The notes under the pieces are model-generated. The model was given only the letters and a program-made list of their open reading frames with translations, searched no databases and had not been told where the DNA came from. Below are positions 51,709 to 64,000 of a stretch of DNA of 64,000 nt, in pieces. The stretch is from Neocallimastix lanati (nom. inval.). Its lineage: Eukaryota; Neocallimastigomycota; Neocallimastigomycetes; Neocallimastigales; Neocallimastigaceae. The stretch is from contig JACVTC010000027.1 in assembly GCA_016946835.1 (NCBI GenBank), positions 437,501 to 501,500 of the forward strand. The letters are read 5' to 3'. The position numbers and the translations under genes were made by a program. The stretch's first letter is position 1, and the number at the start of each line of letters is the position of its first letter.

Positions 51709-53586
51709 TTAATAATAAATGGTTTGAGTTGGGTAAGCAACACCCGTAGTAATTTGATTGGCATTATTCATTGAATATTGATCCATACCTTCTTGTTTAA
51801 CCATTGGTTGGTTTTGATTCATAATTTTTTGTTCTGGAGAAGCAGTAACTAATACTTCAGAGGTTGATTGTTGTTGAGTATAACCATTTTGTTGAACTAT
51901 CATTTGATTAGCTTGAATTGGAGATTGATGAATCAGTTGATGATGAGCTATTGGTGATTGAGTAACAATATTAGAACTAACAATAGCAGCACCTTGAGGC
52001 ATCATTTGATTATTGTTAATATCATAGTTAGAAGCAACAACAGCTTGACCTTGATCAACAGAGCAAACTGTGGTTACACTAGCCATTTGTGGTTGAGGTT
52101 GTGGTTGTTGTTGTTGTTGAGCAGAATTCATAAGTTGTTGAATCATATTTTGTTGCATATCCATTCTTCTTGAATAAGTATTCATTAAGTTATTAACATT
52201 AACTTGTAAATCATTTAATCTTTGATTCATATCATGATTTTGCATTTGTAAAAGTTGAATATTATAGTAGACATCACCTTCTAATGGAACTTGGGCTGGT
52301 GCTGGTTGAGAAACTACTGTTTGTTGTACTTCCGGAAGACCATTATGACCATTCATAACAACATTAGCTGGATCAACCATAGCTTGAGGATTTTGTTGCA
52401 TAATATTACCCATGGTCATAGCTTGAGGAATTGGAGTACCATTAGTAGCTGGAGCAGCAGTTACTTCATTATATGGCATATTTTGAGATGGAACCTGAAT
52501 AACACCATATTGAGTATTAGCACCAACTGGAACAGATTGAACAATTGGCATATTTGTAGTTTGATGAATGACATTTGGATCAATAATTACAGTTTCACCA
52601 CTAGAAGTAACACTAACAGCAGTCATAGTGTTAGCTGGGATAGGTTCAGAAGCATGAATATAAACAGGTTGATTTTGACCTGGAACTTCTGGAGCATTAG
52701 TCATTGGAGCATTCATCATAGGTGGATTTTGTGATGGAATAGTTGGAGCAGTAACAGTAATATTATTACCGTTAATGGCTCCAGCAGTAGTAACTAAAGT
52801 AGAAGATGAACGTTTAGTAGTTAAACTACTTTTACCGTAGAAAGAATTATGACGACCAAAATTAACTCTACCTTGTTCTTGTAAGATAGCATTGGAACGC
52901 CAGTTTTCATTTTCAATTTGCTTTCTCTTAATTTCTTCAATGAGGTGTGGCTTTCCTCTAATAAATTTTGGGTGATAGAATTCCCAAACTTGATTTTCAT
53001 TACCCTTAGTACTTGGGGTAGATTTATTTACTTTATGGAAACCGTACATATTTAATTGACGTACAAAACTTGAAAAATTACTATGACGGAAATGTAAAGG
53101 TAAAACATTATGAGAAAAACCTTGAACATTTCTAATAGTGAAAGATAATCCAGTATCATTCCATTTTATAAAGTTTGATTGCTTTGGATCAGATAACATT
53201 TGATAAAGTTTATGAACAAAAGTATTATTTGATGATGATTTTGTAGGACGTGGAGATTGAGTGGTAGATGAGGCTGAGGTAGGTTGTGGGGAAGAAGATT
53301 GTGAAGTTGGGGATACTGGAGTACTTTTACTTATTACTGATGTATCAATCTTTAATGGATTATATAAGTATCCACTCTTTCTCTTATTAAGAGCCTTTAA
53401 TGATGAACCACTAACAGCAGCCTTAGAATTTACTTGGACAGGTTGTCCATTAGTAGTAACAGTAGAAGTTTTTACAGCAGAAACCATATTTTCCTTTGGA
53501 GTAGATATTTGATTAGTCGTTCCGTTATATGGTAATTGATTAACTGGTTGTTGAGTAGGTGGAGATGGAAGTTGATATACAGACAT
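51709..53586 (-). CDS. HSF/Sfl1-type transcription factor
   Basis: Single exon, 625 residues. The start is the ATG at 53586, preceded by a T/A-rich leader with in-frame stops. Residues about 121-232 are a heat-shock-factor DNA-binding domain: TFVHKLYQMLSD, IKWNDTGLSF, LPLHFRHSNFSSFVRQLNMY (recognition helix) and GFHKV, then VWEFYHPKFIRGKPHL. The domain sits centrally behind a Ser/Thr/Pro-rich N-terminus. A coiled-coil-like segment (about 436-490, YYNIQLLQMQNHD... with heptad hydrophobics) would serve in oligomerisation and is followed by a QQQQQPQPQPQ tract. The rest is Gln/Asn/Val-rich and may be an activation region. It acts in the nucleus, binding GAA-type elements (family knowledge). Between Hsf1, Sfl1, Mga2-like and Skn7, the lack of a receiver domain excludes classic Skn7; Hsf1 against Sfl1 is undecided. 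Its codon use is GC-richer than the flanks. Confidence 0.93.
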   Translation of the reverse strand: MSVYQLPSPPTQQPVNQLPYNGTTNQISTPKENMVSAVKTSTVTTNGQPVQVNSKAAVSGSSLKALNKRKSGYLYNPLKIDTSVISKSTPVSPTSQSSSPQPTSASSTTQSPRPTKSSSNNTFVHKLYQMLSDPKQSNFIKWNDTGLSFTIRNVQGFSHNVLPLHFRHSNFSSFVRQLNMYGFHKVNKSTPSTKGNENQVWEFYHPKFIRGKPHLIEEIKRKQIENENWRSNAILQEQGRVNFGRHNSFYGKSSLTTKRSSSTLVTTAGAINGNNITVTAPTIPSQNPPMMNAPMTNAPEVPGQNQPVYIHASEPIPANTMTAVSVTSSGETVIIDPNVIHQTTNMPIVQSVPVGANTQYGVIQVPSQNMPYNEVTAAPATNGTPIPQAMTMGNIMQQNPQAMVDPANVVMNGHNGLPEVQQTVVSQPAPAQVPLEGDVYYNIQLLQMQNHDMNQRLNDLQVNVNNLMNTYSRRMDMQQNMIQQLMNSAQQQQQPQPQPQMASVTTVCSVDQGQAVVASNYDINNNQMMPQGAAIVSSNIVTQSPIAHHQLIHQSPIQANQMIVQQNGYTQQQSTSEVLVTASPEQKIMNQNQPMVKQEGMDQYSMNNANQITTGVAYPTQTIYY

Positions 53587-55554
53587 AATACTTTATAATT
53601 TTATTTATTTTTAAGACTTTTTTTTTCTTATCTTAATTTAATATTTTCACTTTTTTTTTTATTTATAAGAATGTTTATTTCTTCCAATAAAAAAAAAAAG
53701 ATAAATATTTCAGTATAAAAAAAATAGAAAATTCCTTCAACAGTAAAAAAAATTTTTTTAGTATAATAAATGGTTTATTTTTAAATATTACTTTTATTTT
53801 TTCAAAAAAACAATATTGTATAAATATAATATTAAATTAAAACTTTTAATTATAATTATTGTTTTACTTTTAAATATTATATATATACTTTTTTGAAAAA
53901 AAATTTAAAATTAAATTAAATTACTTTAAATTATAATAAAAAAAAATGAATAAAATACAACTTTAGATATTGATATTAATATTGTTTTATAATTGTTAAT
54001 AAATAATATAATATGGTTTTTTTTTTATTTTAATAATAATATTTATATATATGTTAAGTTTAGGGGTTCATATAAAAAAAATTAAAATATAATGATTTTT
54101 TTATTTATTTCTAATAAATAAGGTGGTTTTTAAAATTTTATTTTTAATTTATTATTTAATTTATTTTGTTTTTATTCTTGTTTTGATTTCAAATTTCTCT
54201 TTTTAATTTATTTATTTTAACTTTACATTAAGTAAATTTATATTTTTATTTTTTTTTGCTATTTTTTTTAAGATTTTATTTTATTTGAATTGGGTTTTAT
54301 ATATATATATATATTTTTCTTAATTGTTTTTATTATACATATTCCTTTTTTTTTTTTTTTTTGTATTTTTTTTTAAAATTTATCTTATATAATAGATAAG
54401 TTTTTTTTTATTTTTTATTTTGATTGATTTTATTTCTTTTTTTTAAAGGATGTTTGTTTTGAATTTATTTTATTATCTCTTTTAATTTTAATTCCAAACT
54501 AAAAAAAATAATTGGTTTTATTGGTCATCAATGTAATTATGTTCTATAATAATATTACTTTTTAAATAAAAAAATAAGTATTTTTTTTATATTTACTATT
54601 TGTTTTGAACTATTTTTAGTTTTATTTTTTTTTTTTTTTTTTATTGTAAGTTGTTGATTTTTTTTTTTTTTTTTTTTTTTTATTTCTTTTTATGCTTTAA
54701 CTTTTTTTTTTTTTTTTTTTTTTTGTTTATTTACCTATTTTTTTATTATTTTTAAAAAATAATTATTATTATATTTTTTTTTTTTTTTATTTTTAATTCA
54801 TATATAAATAAAAATATAAAAAAAAATATAAAAAAAAAAAAAATTGAAAAACTGAAAATTACAGAACAAAAAAAAAAATTATAATACAAAAGAAAATTTT
54901 GCTTCCTTATATACTCCTTCAAATTTTTTCTTTTTTTTTTCTAATTTCATAATAATTCTATATATTTCGAAATTATAAAAAAAATATATATATAAATAAT
55001 AATTAATAAATTGTAATGAATAATAAATCTATTGTTTCTAATTTATCAATTAATAAACCTAAATTTTTATTATTTATTATTCATTATTATTTATTATTTT
55101 ATTATATTAATATTATTTTTTTATTAGGATAAAGATAATCATTATAATAAAACTATATAAAATAAAATTATTTATTAATTCAATTTATTTATTTTTTTTT
55201 TTTATTTTTATTTTTATTTTTTATTTTTTTTTTTGTTGTTTTTCATTTTTTTTTTTTTTTTTATTTACTCTTTAAAGGAAATGTTAATAATAGTGATATA
55301 ATAATATTAATATTATACCATTATATTACTTTTTATGTATCAAATTCTAATATAAAATAAAGTTTTCAATTGTTATCTATTATAATATATATTGTATAAA
55401 AATTATACAAATAATAAAGTAGTTTAGGATTTTTGAGAGTTTTGAGTCGTACAAATTTAATAATATTAACAATGTAACTTTAATTTATAAATTATAATAT
55501 AATATATTTTTTTATATTATTTATTTAATCTCAGTCAAAAGTATTTTACATTTT

Positions 55555-55730
55555 TATACAATGAATATATTGATTTATACAATAAATATATGTTAATTAA
55601 TTTATACAATAAATATATTTTAATTTATTTATGTAATTAATAAATTTCAATTTATACAATTAAATATATTTTAATTGATTTATATAATAAATATATGTTA
55701 ATTTATACAATAAATATATGTCCATTAAAT
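55555..55730. repeat. imperfect repeat, AATTTATACAATAAATATAT
   Basis: Five to six imperfect copies of ATTTATACAATAAATATAT with variable TTAATT spacers. Confidence 0.7.
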
Positions 55731-57725
55731 TTTAATATTTTATTATATTATAATATTATTATTCATAATAAGTTTAATAATGTATAATAAAAAATGATAA
55801 TTTAATTTAATTTAAAAATTGATAAAAAAATAATAAAAAAAAAATAAATAAAAAAAAAAAAACGTTTAAAACTTTGTATATATTTAATATATTTCAATAA
55901 ATTAATTAAGCACAATTTGTTATATTGATGATTATATTAATTTACTGTATTACAAATTTAATATATATGGCATTTATAATTGAAATATAAGTTTAAACTC
56001 TAAATTAATTAAAAAACCATAGAATACAACCTTAGTATCTATTTACAATTTAATATAGTTGGTTTAATAAATTGAAAATATATTTTATTTATATTATAAT
56101 ATATAAAAAAAATTAAATATTAATATTATTATAATAAAGAAATAAAATATAATGTATATTATCAATATTGAATTACAATAAAAAAAGTTTTACATAATAA
56201 ACTATAATGAAATTAAAAAAAATTGAAAAACATATAATATAATATAAAATAATATATAAAATAAAAATGGATTATCTTTTAGAAATTAAAATTAAATTAA
56301 TATATTTAATATAAATAAAAAGAACTTTATTTATTAATAAAATGTAATTTAATATAACAAAACCAGTATCTTAAATATAGTAGTCACCAATTAAAAAAAA
56401 TTATTTTTGTATCATGATAATCTTTTATTTTTTTTTTTTTTTTAAACAATATGCGTAACTAAATATTTTTTTTTACATTTAGTGATACGCTATAGTATGA
56501 CCTTTGTAATACTTTAAAATAAAAAAAAAAAAATAAAAATAAAAATAAAAAAAAATATATTTTAAATATTCATCATTTTAATCATTTTTCTATTGTTATA
56601 AAAAAAATATATATATATTAAAAATTTTAATTTATATCAATATTAAAACTTTATATAATTTAAATAATTAAGTATTTTATTTTTACAATAGGTAAAGCAA
56701 AAAAAGTTTATTTTATATAAAAAAAGATTAATAGTTTAATATATTATAAATTAATTGTAATATAAAGATCATATAATTTCTTTTTAAAAAAAAAAATAAA
56801 TTTTAAAAAAGATCTCGATCTTTTTAGTAATAATCATCATAGTTAAGTAAATAATAATAATGAAAAGGTTGCTTAAAGTATAATAATAACGATAGAATGA
56901 TGGGTAACCGAATAATAATTTTAGTCTACATTGCTGTAATATTATTAGTTCTTATTTTTATTTAACATATAAATTATATATTAAACAAAAACAAAAAAAA
57001 ATTAAATAATATTATATTACGATTGATAACTAATTTTAATATTTATTTATTTATTTATTGTATTTAATTTTTAATATTTATTTATTATATCTATTTAGAC
57101 CTTAATTATTAATAATTCTTTTTATTTATTTTATTACTACATTTTTTTTTTTTTAATGGAAGTACTCTCAAAATACCAACAATTTTATTTATTATAAAAT
57201 TTATTTATTATATGGTAATGATACTAAAAATAGAATGATTAAAATATTAAGTATGAACTTTTTAAAAAAAAAAAAAAAAAAAAAGATTTTTTTTTGTTTA
57301 TATAGAGAATACAAATAATAATAAAAATTAAAATAAAAATAAATAAAAAAAAATTCCTTCAAATAATTTCACACATCTTAAATCTTGTTATTTAAATATT
57401 TTTTTTATTTTTAATTGTGTAAATCTTAAAATAACTTTTTTTTCTAATCTATCTATATTTATATTAGAATGGTGTTGTTATTAACATAGTTATAGTTACT
57501 ATTTATTTATTTTTTTTTTTTATTTATCTTTTTTTTTAAATATTCTAATTTAAAATAAAATAAAAAAAATAAAAATTAAAAATACAATAATTAAATTTAA
57601 ATTTTATTTTATTTTATTTTCAGCATATATTGTAATTTAAACAATTAAATCTTAATATATAATTGATCATATATTATTGATTATATATAATTAATTATAT
57701 AATATATAATATATTTTTTATATTC

Positions 57726-57758
<33 letters not shown>

Positions 57759-58169
57759 GAGATTTATTTCAAAATTAATAATAATAATAAGAACATACAA
57801 TAGGAAATATAAATAGATAAAATGCCTGTTTATGCATATTAATAATATACATAATTTGTTTTAACGATGTTCTTTTTTTTTTTATATTTTTACTATTTAT
57901 TATAAATAAATATAAGAAATAAATAAAATAAATAAGAAAAAAAATAAATAAAATAAGTAAATAAAAAAAAAAAGGAAAAATAAAAAGGAAAAAAATAATA
58001 AAAATAAACTTTAAAACCATTAAGGATTATCATAATATTTTATATTAAATAAAGTTTTTAAACTTTATTGATTATAAAATTATTTAAAAAAGTAAACACT
58101 AAGAGAATGATTGATGATGAAGTTCATAATAATTATTTAAACTTTCGTTTTGAAAAGCAATAAAAAGCA

Positions 58170-58280
58170 ATAAAAAAAAGAACTTTGTAAATGAATATAA
58201 AATTAATATAACAAAAAGCTTTGTAAATGAATATTAAATTAATATAACAAAAAACTTTGTAAATGAATATAAAATGAATA
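58170..58280. repeat. tandem repeat, about 41-bp unit, three copies
   Basis: Unit beginning CTTTGTAAATGAATATAAAA and ending TTAATATAACAAAAA, three near-identical copies, the last partial. Confidence 0.85.
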
Positions 58281-58682
58281 AAAATAAAAAATTGAATAGG
58301 ATCTTTTAAAATTATCGTTAATTAATATTTCTTTTACTTTTTTTTTTTTTTTTTAACTTTATTTTTTCTCTTTTAAAATTGACTGTTTTCAATTTGATTA
58401 AAAGTATATAATATTAATATGATAAATTTGATTAAATGTATATCAATAATCATTTTATTTGAATTTCAATTTCTTTATTTAAGTAATTATTAATAAAAAT
58501 TTTTAACATAAAAAATAATTTATATATACGACTAAATAAATAAAAATTATATAATATTAATGAAATAAAGGATTATAATTATTAATTTTTAATTTATAAT
58601 ATTTATTATATCTTATCTAATAATAAAAGAGTAAAATTTTATATATATATATTTTGAATATAATAATTATATGAATATATAC

Positions 58683-58713
<31 letters not shown>

Positions 58714-59317
58714 TTTTATAAATATAAAAAAAATATTATATTATTATTATTATTACTTAATATATTTAATATTGAGAAAAAAAAGGAAAAAGAGAAAAAA
58801 ATCAAAATCAGCACATTTATATAAATGAAGATGATAACATATATGATTCATATTAATATCAAAAAAAAAAAAAAAAAAAAAAATAACAATAATAATAATA
58901 ATAATAATAAAAATAACAATATAAATTTGAAAAATCATGTCGTATTAATCATAAACAAGACAAAAAAAATAATTAAACTAACTTTAAACAAATGATATTG
59001 ATAATAATAAAAGTATTAAGATTTTGTTTTGTCTTTCCTTTCCCTTATAGTTATTTATTATAAAAAAAAAAATAAAACGAATCATCGTTTATTTTTTTTT
59101 TTTTTTTTTTGCCTATTAATGAGATACTTCAAAGTAATAAAATATTTTAATATTTTCTATATAAAGTTAATTTGTGTAAATAATATATAATTTAAAATAT
59201 ATATATATTTAAAAATTTTGAAACCAATATCTATAGTACACATAACAAAATATAAATAAATTATTTGAAACATCAACAATGAAATAAAAACATTTTTATT
59301 CTAATATAAAAAATAAT

Positions 59318-59412
59318 AATAAATAAAAAAAATAATAATAAATAAAAAAAATAATAATAAATAAAAAAAAATAATAATAAATAAAAAAAAATAATAATAA
59401 ATAAAAAAAATA
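59318..59412. repeat. AAAAAATAATAATAAAT tandem repeat
   Basis: Five to six copies of a 17-18-bp unit (AATAATAATAAATAAAAA), differing by one or two A. Confidence 0.85.
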
Positions 59413-61911
59413 AATATTATATATATATTTAATTTTTATATCCTTTTATATATATATATATATATTTTTTTTTTATTTTATATATATAATATATATATAT
59501 AATTTTATTATCATAAAGTTTAGTAATAAAATAAAAAATAAAATTTAATAAAATAAAAAAAAAAAAAAAAAATTATTGTAAATAAATATATATATATAAA
59601 AAAAAAAAAAAAAAGATTTAATATTACTATATTTGGAGGATTGACTTTTAATTAATCTTAACTTTTATTTTTTTTTATTTTATTTAATTACATGTGTTTA
59701 AAAAAAAAAAAAAAAAAATATGAAAGTATATGAAAGGGATAAAAAAAAAATTATACTTTTTTTTTATTATTTTTTTAATTCATTTTTAATGTCTATCTGG
59801 GAGTAAAAAATATATTATTATTATTATTATTACTATTATAATTATTATATTACATGATATAAATATTAATAAAAATTTTGAAAAATTAGAAACAAAGGAT
59901 TTATAGGAATATCGTTTATCTTATTATTCAGTTTTGTTTACTTTATTTTATAATTATTTTGTTTGATAATTATTTGTATATGCGTATGTTATTTTTTTTG
60001 TTCAACTTTGAAAGAGAAAATAAAAAAAAAAAAAAAAAAAGAACTATTTTTATAAATAAATTATAATATATTTCAAAATATAAAAAAAAATGAAAAATAT
60101 ATATATATAAATTTTAAATAAATTTATTAAACTTAACCCTTTAATATGATATAAAAAAAAAAGGTATGAAGGTATAATAATAATAAAAACTTTTATTTTA
60201 TTTTATTTTATTTTATTTTTTAATAAACTACTTAAATATGGACACTTTTAATTTAAAATTTTGTATTCATAAATAAAAAAAAAATTCATACAATTTTTTC
60301 TTAATATTTAAAATAGAAATAAAAAATAATAAACCAAGAAAAAAAAAAGAAATATATTAAAATATGTTTCTCTTTAAATGATGAAACAACAAAAATAAAA
60401 TTTTTATTTTCTTTTTTATTATGATATTTTATTACTTTATTTTATTTATTTATTTATTTATAATATATATATATTTATACAGAAAAAATTTCTGATGAAT
60501 GTTGTGAATGTGAATAAAATATAAGGAAATTGATTAAATATAAGGAAATTGATTAAATCGATATATAAAATCATCATATCATTAAATTAAATATTTATGA
60601 AAGGATTAATATTTTTAAAATTATTTAATTAATTTATTTTCTTGTTTTTCAATATACAATTTAAATATTTTCACAGGTACCCTTTTATATTTCTTGAGAC
60701 TAAATTTTATCTTATTTTTTATTTCATATATATATATATAAAATATTTTATTTTATATATTAAATGTTGTTTTTTTTTTTCATGATTTAGTCATAAGGGA
60801 GTAATTATTGTTTTAGTATTATATTAATTTTTAATAAAAGATTAAAATAAATAAATGAATAAATAAATAAAATATATATATATTTATCCAATATCATTAA
60901 TTAATATAATATTATTAATTTTTAAAACTAAAAAATATTATGAATAATTAGTATCAACGTTCGTCATCAATATAAAATTAATAAATTATAATTATTTTAA
61001 AAAAAAAAATAATAATAAAAATAAATAAATAAAAATTAATAAAAATTAATAAAAATAACTAAAAAATAAATGAATAAGTACTACCATAAAGAATGTATCC
61101 TTATTAAGGATTCCTAAATGGTCTACATCTGACAATATTGTTTTTAATTAAATTTTATATTAATTTTTTATTTTTTTTTTTTTATAAAGTTAATAAAAAT
61201 TATTTTTTTTAATTTTATTTACTTAAAAATCAATTAAATATATTTATAATTATATGATAATAAATGTTAAATAATATATATAATATAATCTTTTATATAT
61301 AATGCTATATATTTCTATATATAATGAATAGTATGGATCAATAGTCATGTTAATAAATCTCAAAAACATAAAAAATAAATAAATAAAAAATAAATATAAA
61401 AGAAATATAAAAAAAAAAAAATAGTAATTAAACGAAATTTATTAAATAATTATTAAATTCATCATTGATTATATATTATTTTAAAAAAAAAAATATATAT
61501 ATATATATGTATAAATATATGTATATTATTTAATTATTATTATTTAATTTTAATACCAATAATTATTTAAAATTATATAAATTTATATTTTCCTTGTATA
61601 TTGCATGTAATATATGAACAAAATATTAATATTATTTCAAAATACATTAAAACAGGTAAACCTCATATAATAATATTATATATCTAATCAACAATATTAT
61701 TTATATTATTTAAATTTTCATTTATTTAAGTAAAAAAAAAAAATGTAAAAGATAATTAATTGATAATTAAATGTTTTAATAGATATAATTTATTATAAAG
61801 TAAAACATTAATATTATCTATATTATGTTTCATCATATCCATAATATCCATAATAAATCATTGTCATAAAATTAAAATAAAATAAGAGGTAATAATTGAT
61901 AAATAATACAA

Positions 61912-61952
<41 letters not shown>

Positions 61953-62831
61953 TATTAATTTATGAATATTTATTAAACTTAATAAAATGATTATTAAAAA
62001 AATAAAATAAAATAAAACAATAAAATTATTATTATAATAAATTGAAAAATAAAAAATTAAAATAGATATTTATTATTATTTATTTATACTATAAATTCAA
62101 ATAATAACATTAAAAAAAAAAAGTTAAATAATTATAATAATAATAATAATATTTATGATATTAATATAACTAATAATAAATATATATAATACTACATTAT
62201 ATAAAAAAAAACAATTATGGGCTAGTACTTTAGCTAAAAAATAAAATAATATTAATAAGAACAATATAATAAAATGTTAAATTTTTTTTATTTTATTTTC
62301 ATTTTAAAACAAATAATATATTAAAAAAGATTATCATATGAGGACTTTTATATTAATATTAATACAATTAATACTTTTTGTATAATATACATTGTCTATT
62401 TTTTTTTTAATAAATAAAAATTTTTTTTAAAAAAAAATAGAGGAAAGATAATTATATCAAAAAGATAAATATATATAATAATAATAATTATCTTTAAAAT
62501 AAATTACAATTAAAATAATTCGATATTAAAATAGGAAAATATAAAAATGTAAAAATGAATAAATAAATAAATAAATATAAAAGAATACAATACAATAAAA
62601 CAAAGTAAAGTAATAATAATAATAATATAAATTAAAGAGCAAAGATATATAATTTATTTTTAAAACAAGGAAATAATTTAAATGGTCATTTTTTTTATTT
62701 ATTTATCATAAAAATATTACTATATAATAATTGAGGAAAAAAAATAAATAAAAAAAAGTATTATATTAAGGAAGTAATAAAAAAAATAAAAAATAGAATG
62801 AAGCTATTGTAAATGGTAATAAATTAATGGT

Positions 62832-62875
62832 TCAAAAAATAAAAAAATAAAAAAATAAAAAAATAAAAAAAAAAA
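62832..62875. repeat. AAAAAAT heptamer run
   Basis: Short perfect period-7 array of AAAAAAT, ending in poly-A. Confidence 0.8.
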
Positions 62876-64000
62876 GAGATTCAAATTACATAAAAAAATA
62901 TAAAAAAAATAAATTAAAAAGAAATTAAAAATTATAATAAAATAAAATTAAAAAATAAAATAAAAATAAAAAATTAATTTTTATTTTATGTATAAATATT
63001 TTTTAATATTTAATTTTATTTCCTATGAAAATAAAAATAAAAAAATAATAAAATAAAAACAAATAAAAAAAAACACAATATCAACTATTTTTATTGGATT
63101 AATAAATTATTAAGTAGAAAAAATAAAAAATAAAAAATAAAAAATAAAAAATTAAAAATTAAAATTTTTTTTAATCTATTTTATTTATTTTATTGTTCTT
63201 AATATATTTTATATATTATTAATTTATAACTTAATATAATCAACCTAATATTAAATATGTTATAATTTTTTTATTAAAGTATTTTATATTATCTTTTATT
63301 ATATTTACCAATAAATTAATAATTAATTATTATATTAAAAGATATATATTAATGTCCCCATTTTATGTAGTTTATATTAAAAATATTTTATGTTTACAAA
63401 TTTATATATTGAATAATATACTTATATAATTAAATTATTATATTTATATTAAATATATTACAAATATACTTACAATATATAAATATATAATGTGTATATA
63501 TAGAAAATATATATTTTAATTTTAATTATTTAGGAACAATAAAACGTTAGGAAGAATATATATTTAAATATTTGTTAAAATTTAAATATATTTATAATTT
63601 TAATAAAAAAAAAAAAAAAAAAAAAAAAAGAAAAAGAAAAAAAAGGGAAGAGAATAGAAAAGTCCTACTACCAACTTCTATGTTAAATAGTTGGCTTATT
63701 ATATGTTCTTGTTCTGTCCATAAAACTATTAAAAAATATATATATTTTTTGTTTCTTTTTAAAAGAATTATTTACTAAAAAAAAAGAATATTAACTAAAT
63801 AATTTTTAAAATATTTTTGTTCATAAAATATAATGCAAAAAAAAAAAAAGTTAAAAAAAAAATAATTTAAAAAATAAAAAAAAGAAAGAAATAAAATAAC
63901 AATGAAATAAGAAAAAATAAATTAAAATGAAGTAATTAATTAAAAGTAACGAATAAAATAAAAATAATATGTAAATAGAAATATAAAACAAAACAAAAAA

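Larger units (their letters stand above)
53587..64000. other. 10.4-kb gene-free AT-rich region
   Basis: No gene is supported on either strand. The left end holds the likely promoter and leader of the HSF gene, rich in T runs. Beyond it lie homopolymers, AT dinucleotides and a few short tandem repeats, listed separately. Open frames at about 57775-58020, 58753-58938 and 63572-63778 are low-complexity translations. Confidence 0.6.

Noticed and set aside
51958-53512. Plus-strand frames over the HSF gene
   Set aside because: Antisense shadows; the minus strand encodes a complete HSF domain.
53727-53734. GAAAATTC as a heat-shock element upstream of the HSF gene
   Set aside because: A two-unit GAAnnTTC match is expected several times by chance in 64 kb of this composition, and there is no third unit.

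Overview
The window is extremely AT-rich nuclear DNA, with long homopolymer A/T runs, AAT/TTA microsatellites and Asn/Ser-rich proteins. It holds a few intron-bearing genes that stand out as islands of higher GC. A Kin1/MARK-type kinase with a KA1 tail, a fungal-type heat-shock-factor-like regulator, a LINE cluster and a Ty1/copia relic together point to a fungus. The composition most resembles an anaerobic gut fungus (Neocallimastigomycota). That assignment is inference; no rRNA or marker gene is present.

Layout. 1-9.8 kb: gene-free low-complexity DNA with a heptamer array, a minisatellite and a hairpin (MITE-like) element. 9.8-12.9 kb (+): a two-exon gene for a 984-residue Asn-rich protein I do not recognise. 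13.9-15.3 kb: a coding-like remnant and a TA-rich decayed patch. 16.3-17.7 kb (-): a three-exon gene for a small membrane protein. 18.5-19.4 kb: a broken gene of unknown family. 20.8-24.1 kb: a decayed copia element with both LTRs, gag, protease and integrase traces but no reverse transcriptase. 24.1-30.8 kb: minisatellites and two oppositely oriented heptamer arrays. 30.8-38.2 kb (+): a seven-exon Kin1/PAR-1/MARK-type kinase whose KA1 domain is split by a very long low-complexity insert. 39.8-41.0 kb: short tandem and inverted repeats. 41.5-47.5 kb (-): at least three copies of one LINE family. A recent 5'-truncated copy with an intact reverse transcriptase frame sits inside an older copy, flanked by a 12-bp target duplication. 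51.7-53.6 kb (-): a single-exon HSF/Sfl1-type transcription factor. 53.6-64 kb: gene-free.

The genes look unrelated and are separated by kilobases of A/T-rich spacer, so there is no operon-like logic. The strongest stories are the nested LINE insertion, the transition-type decay of older elements, the split KA1 domain, and the AAT microsatellite that starts exactly at a splice donor so that a retained intron would encode an in-frame poly-Asn tail. I did not find a convincing new defence or biosynthetic system.
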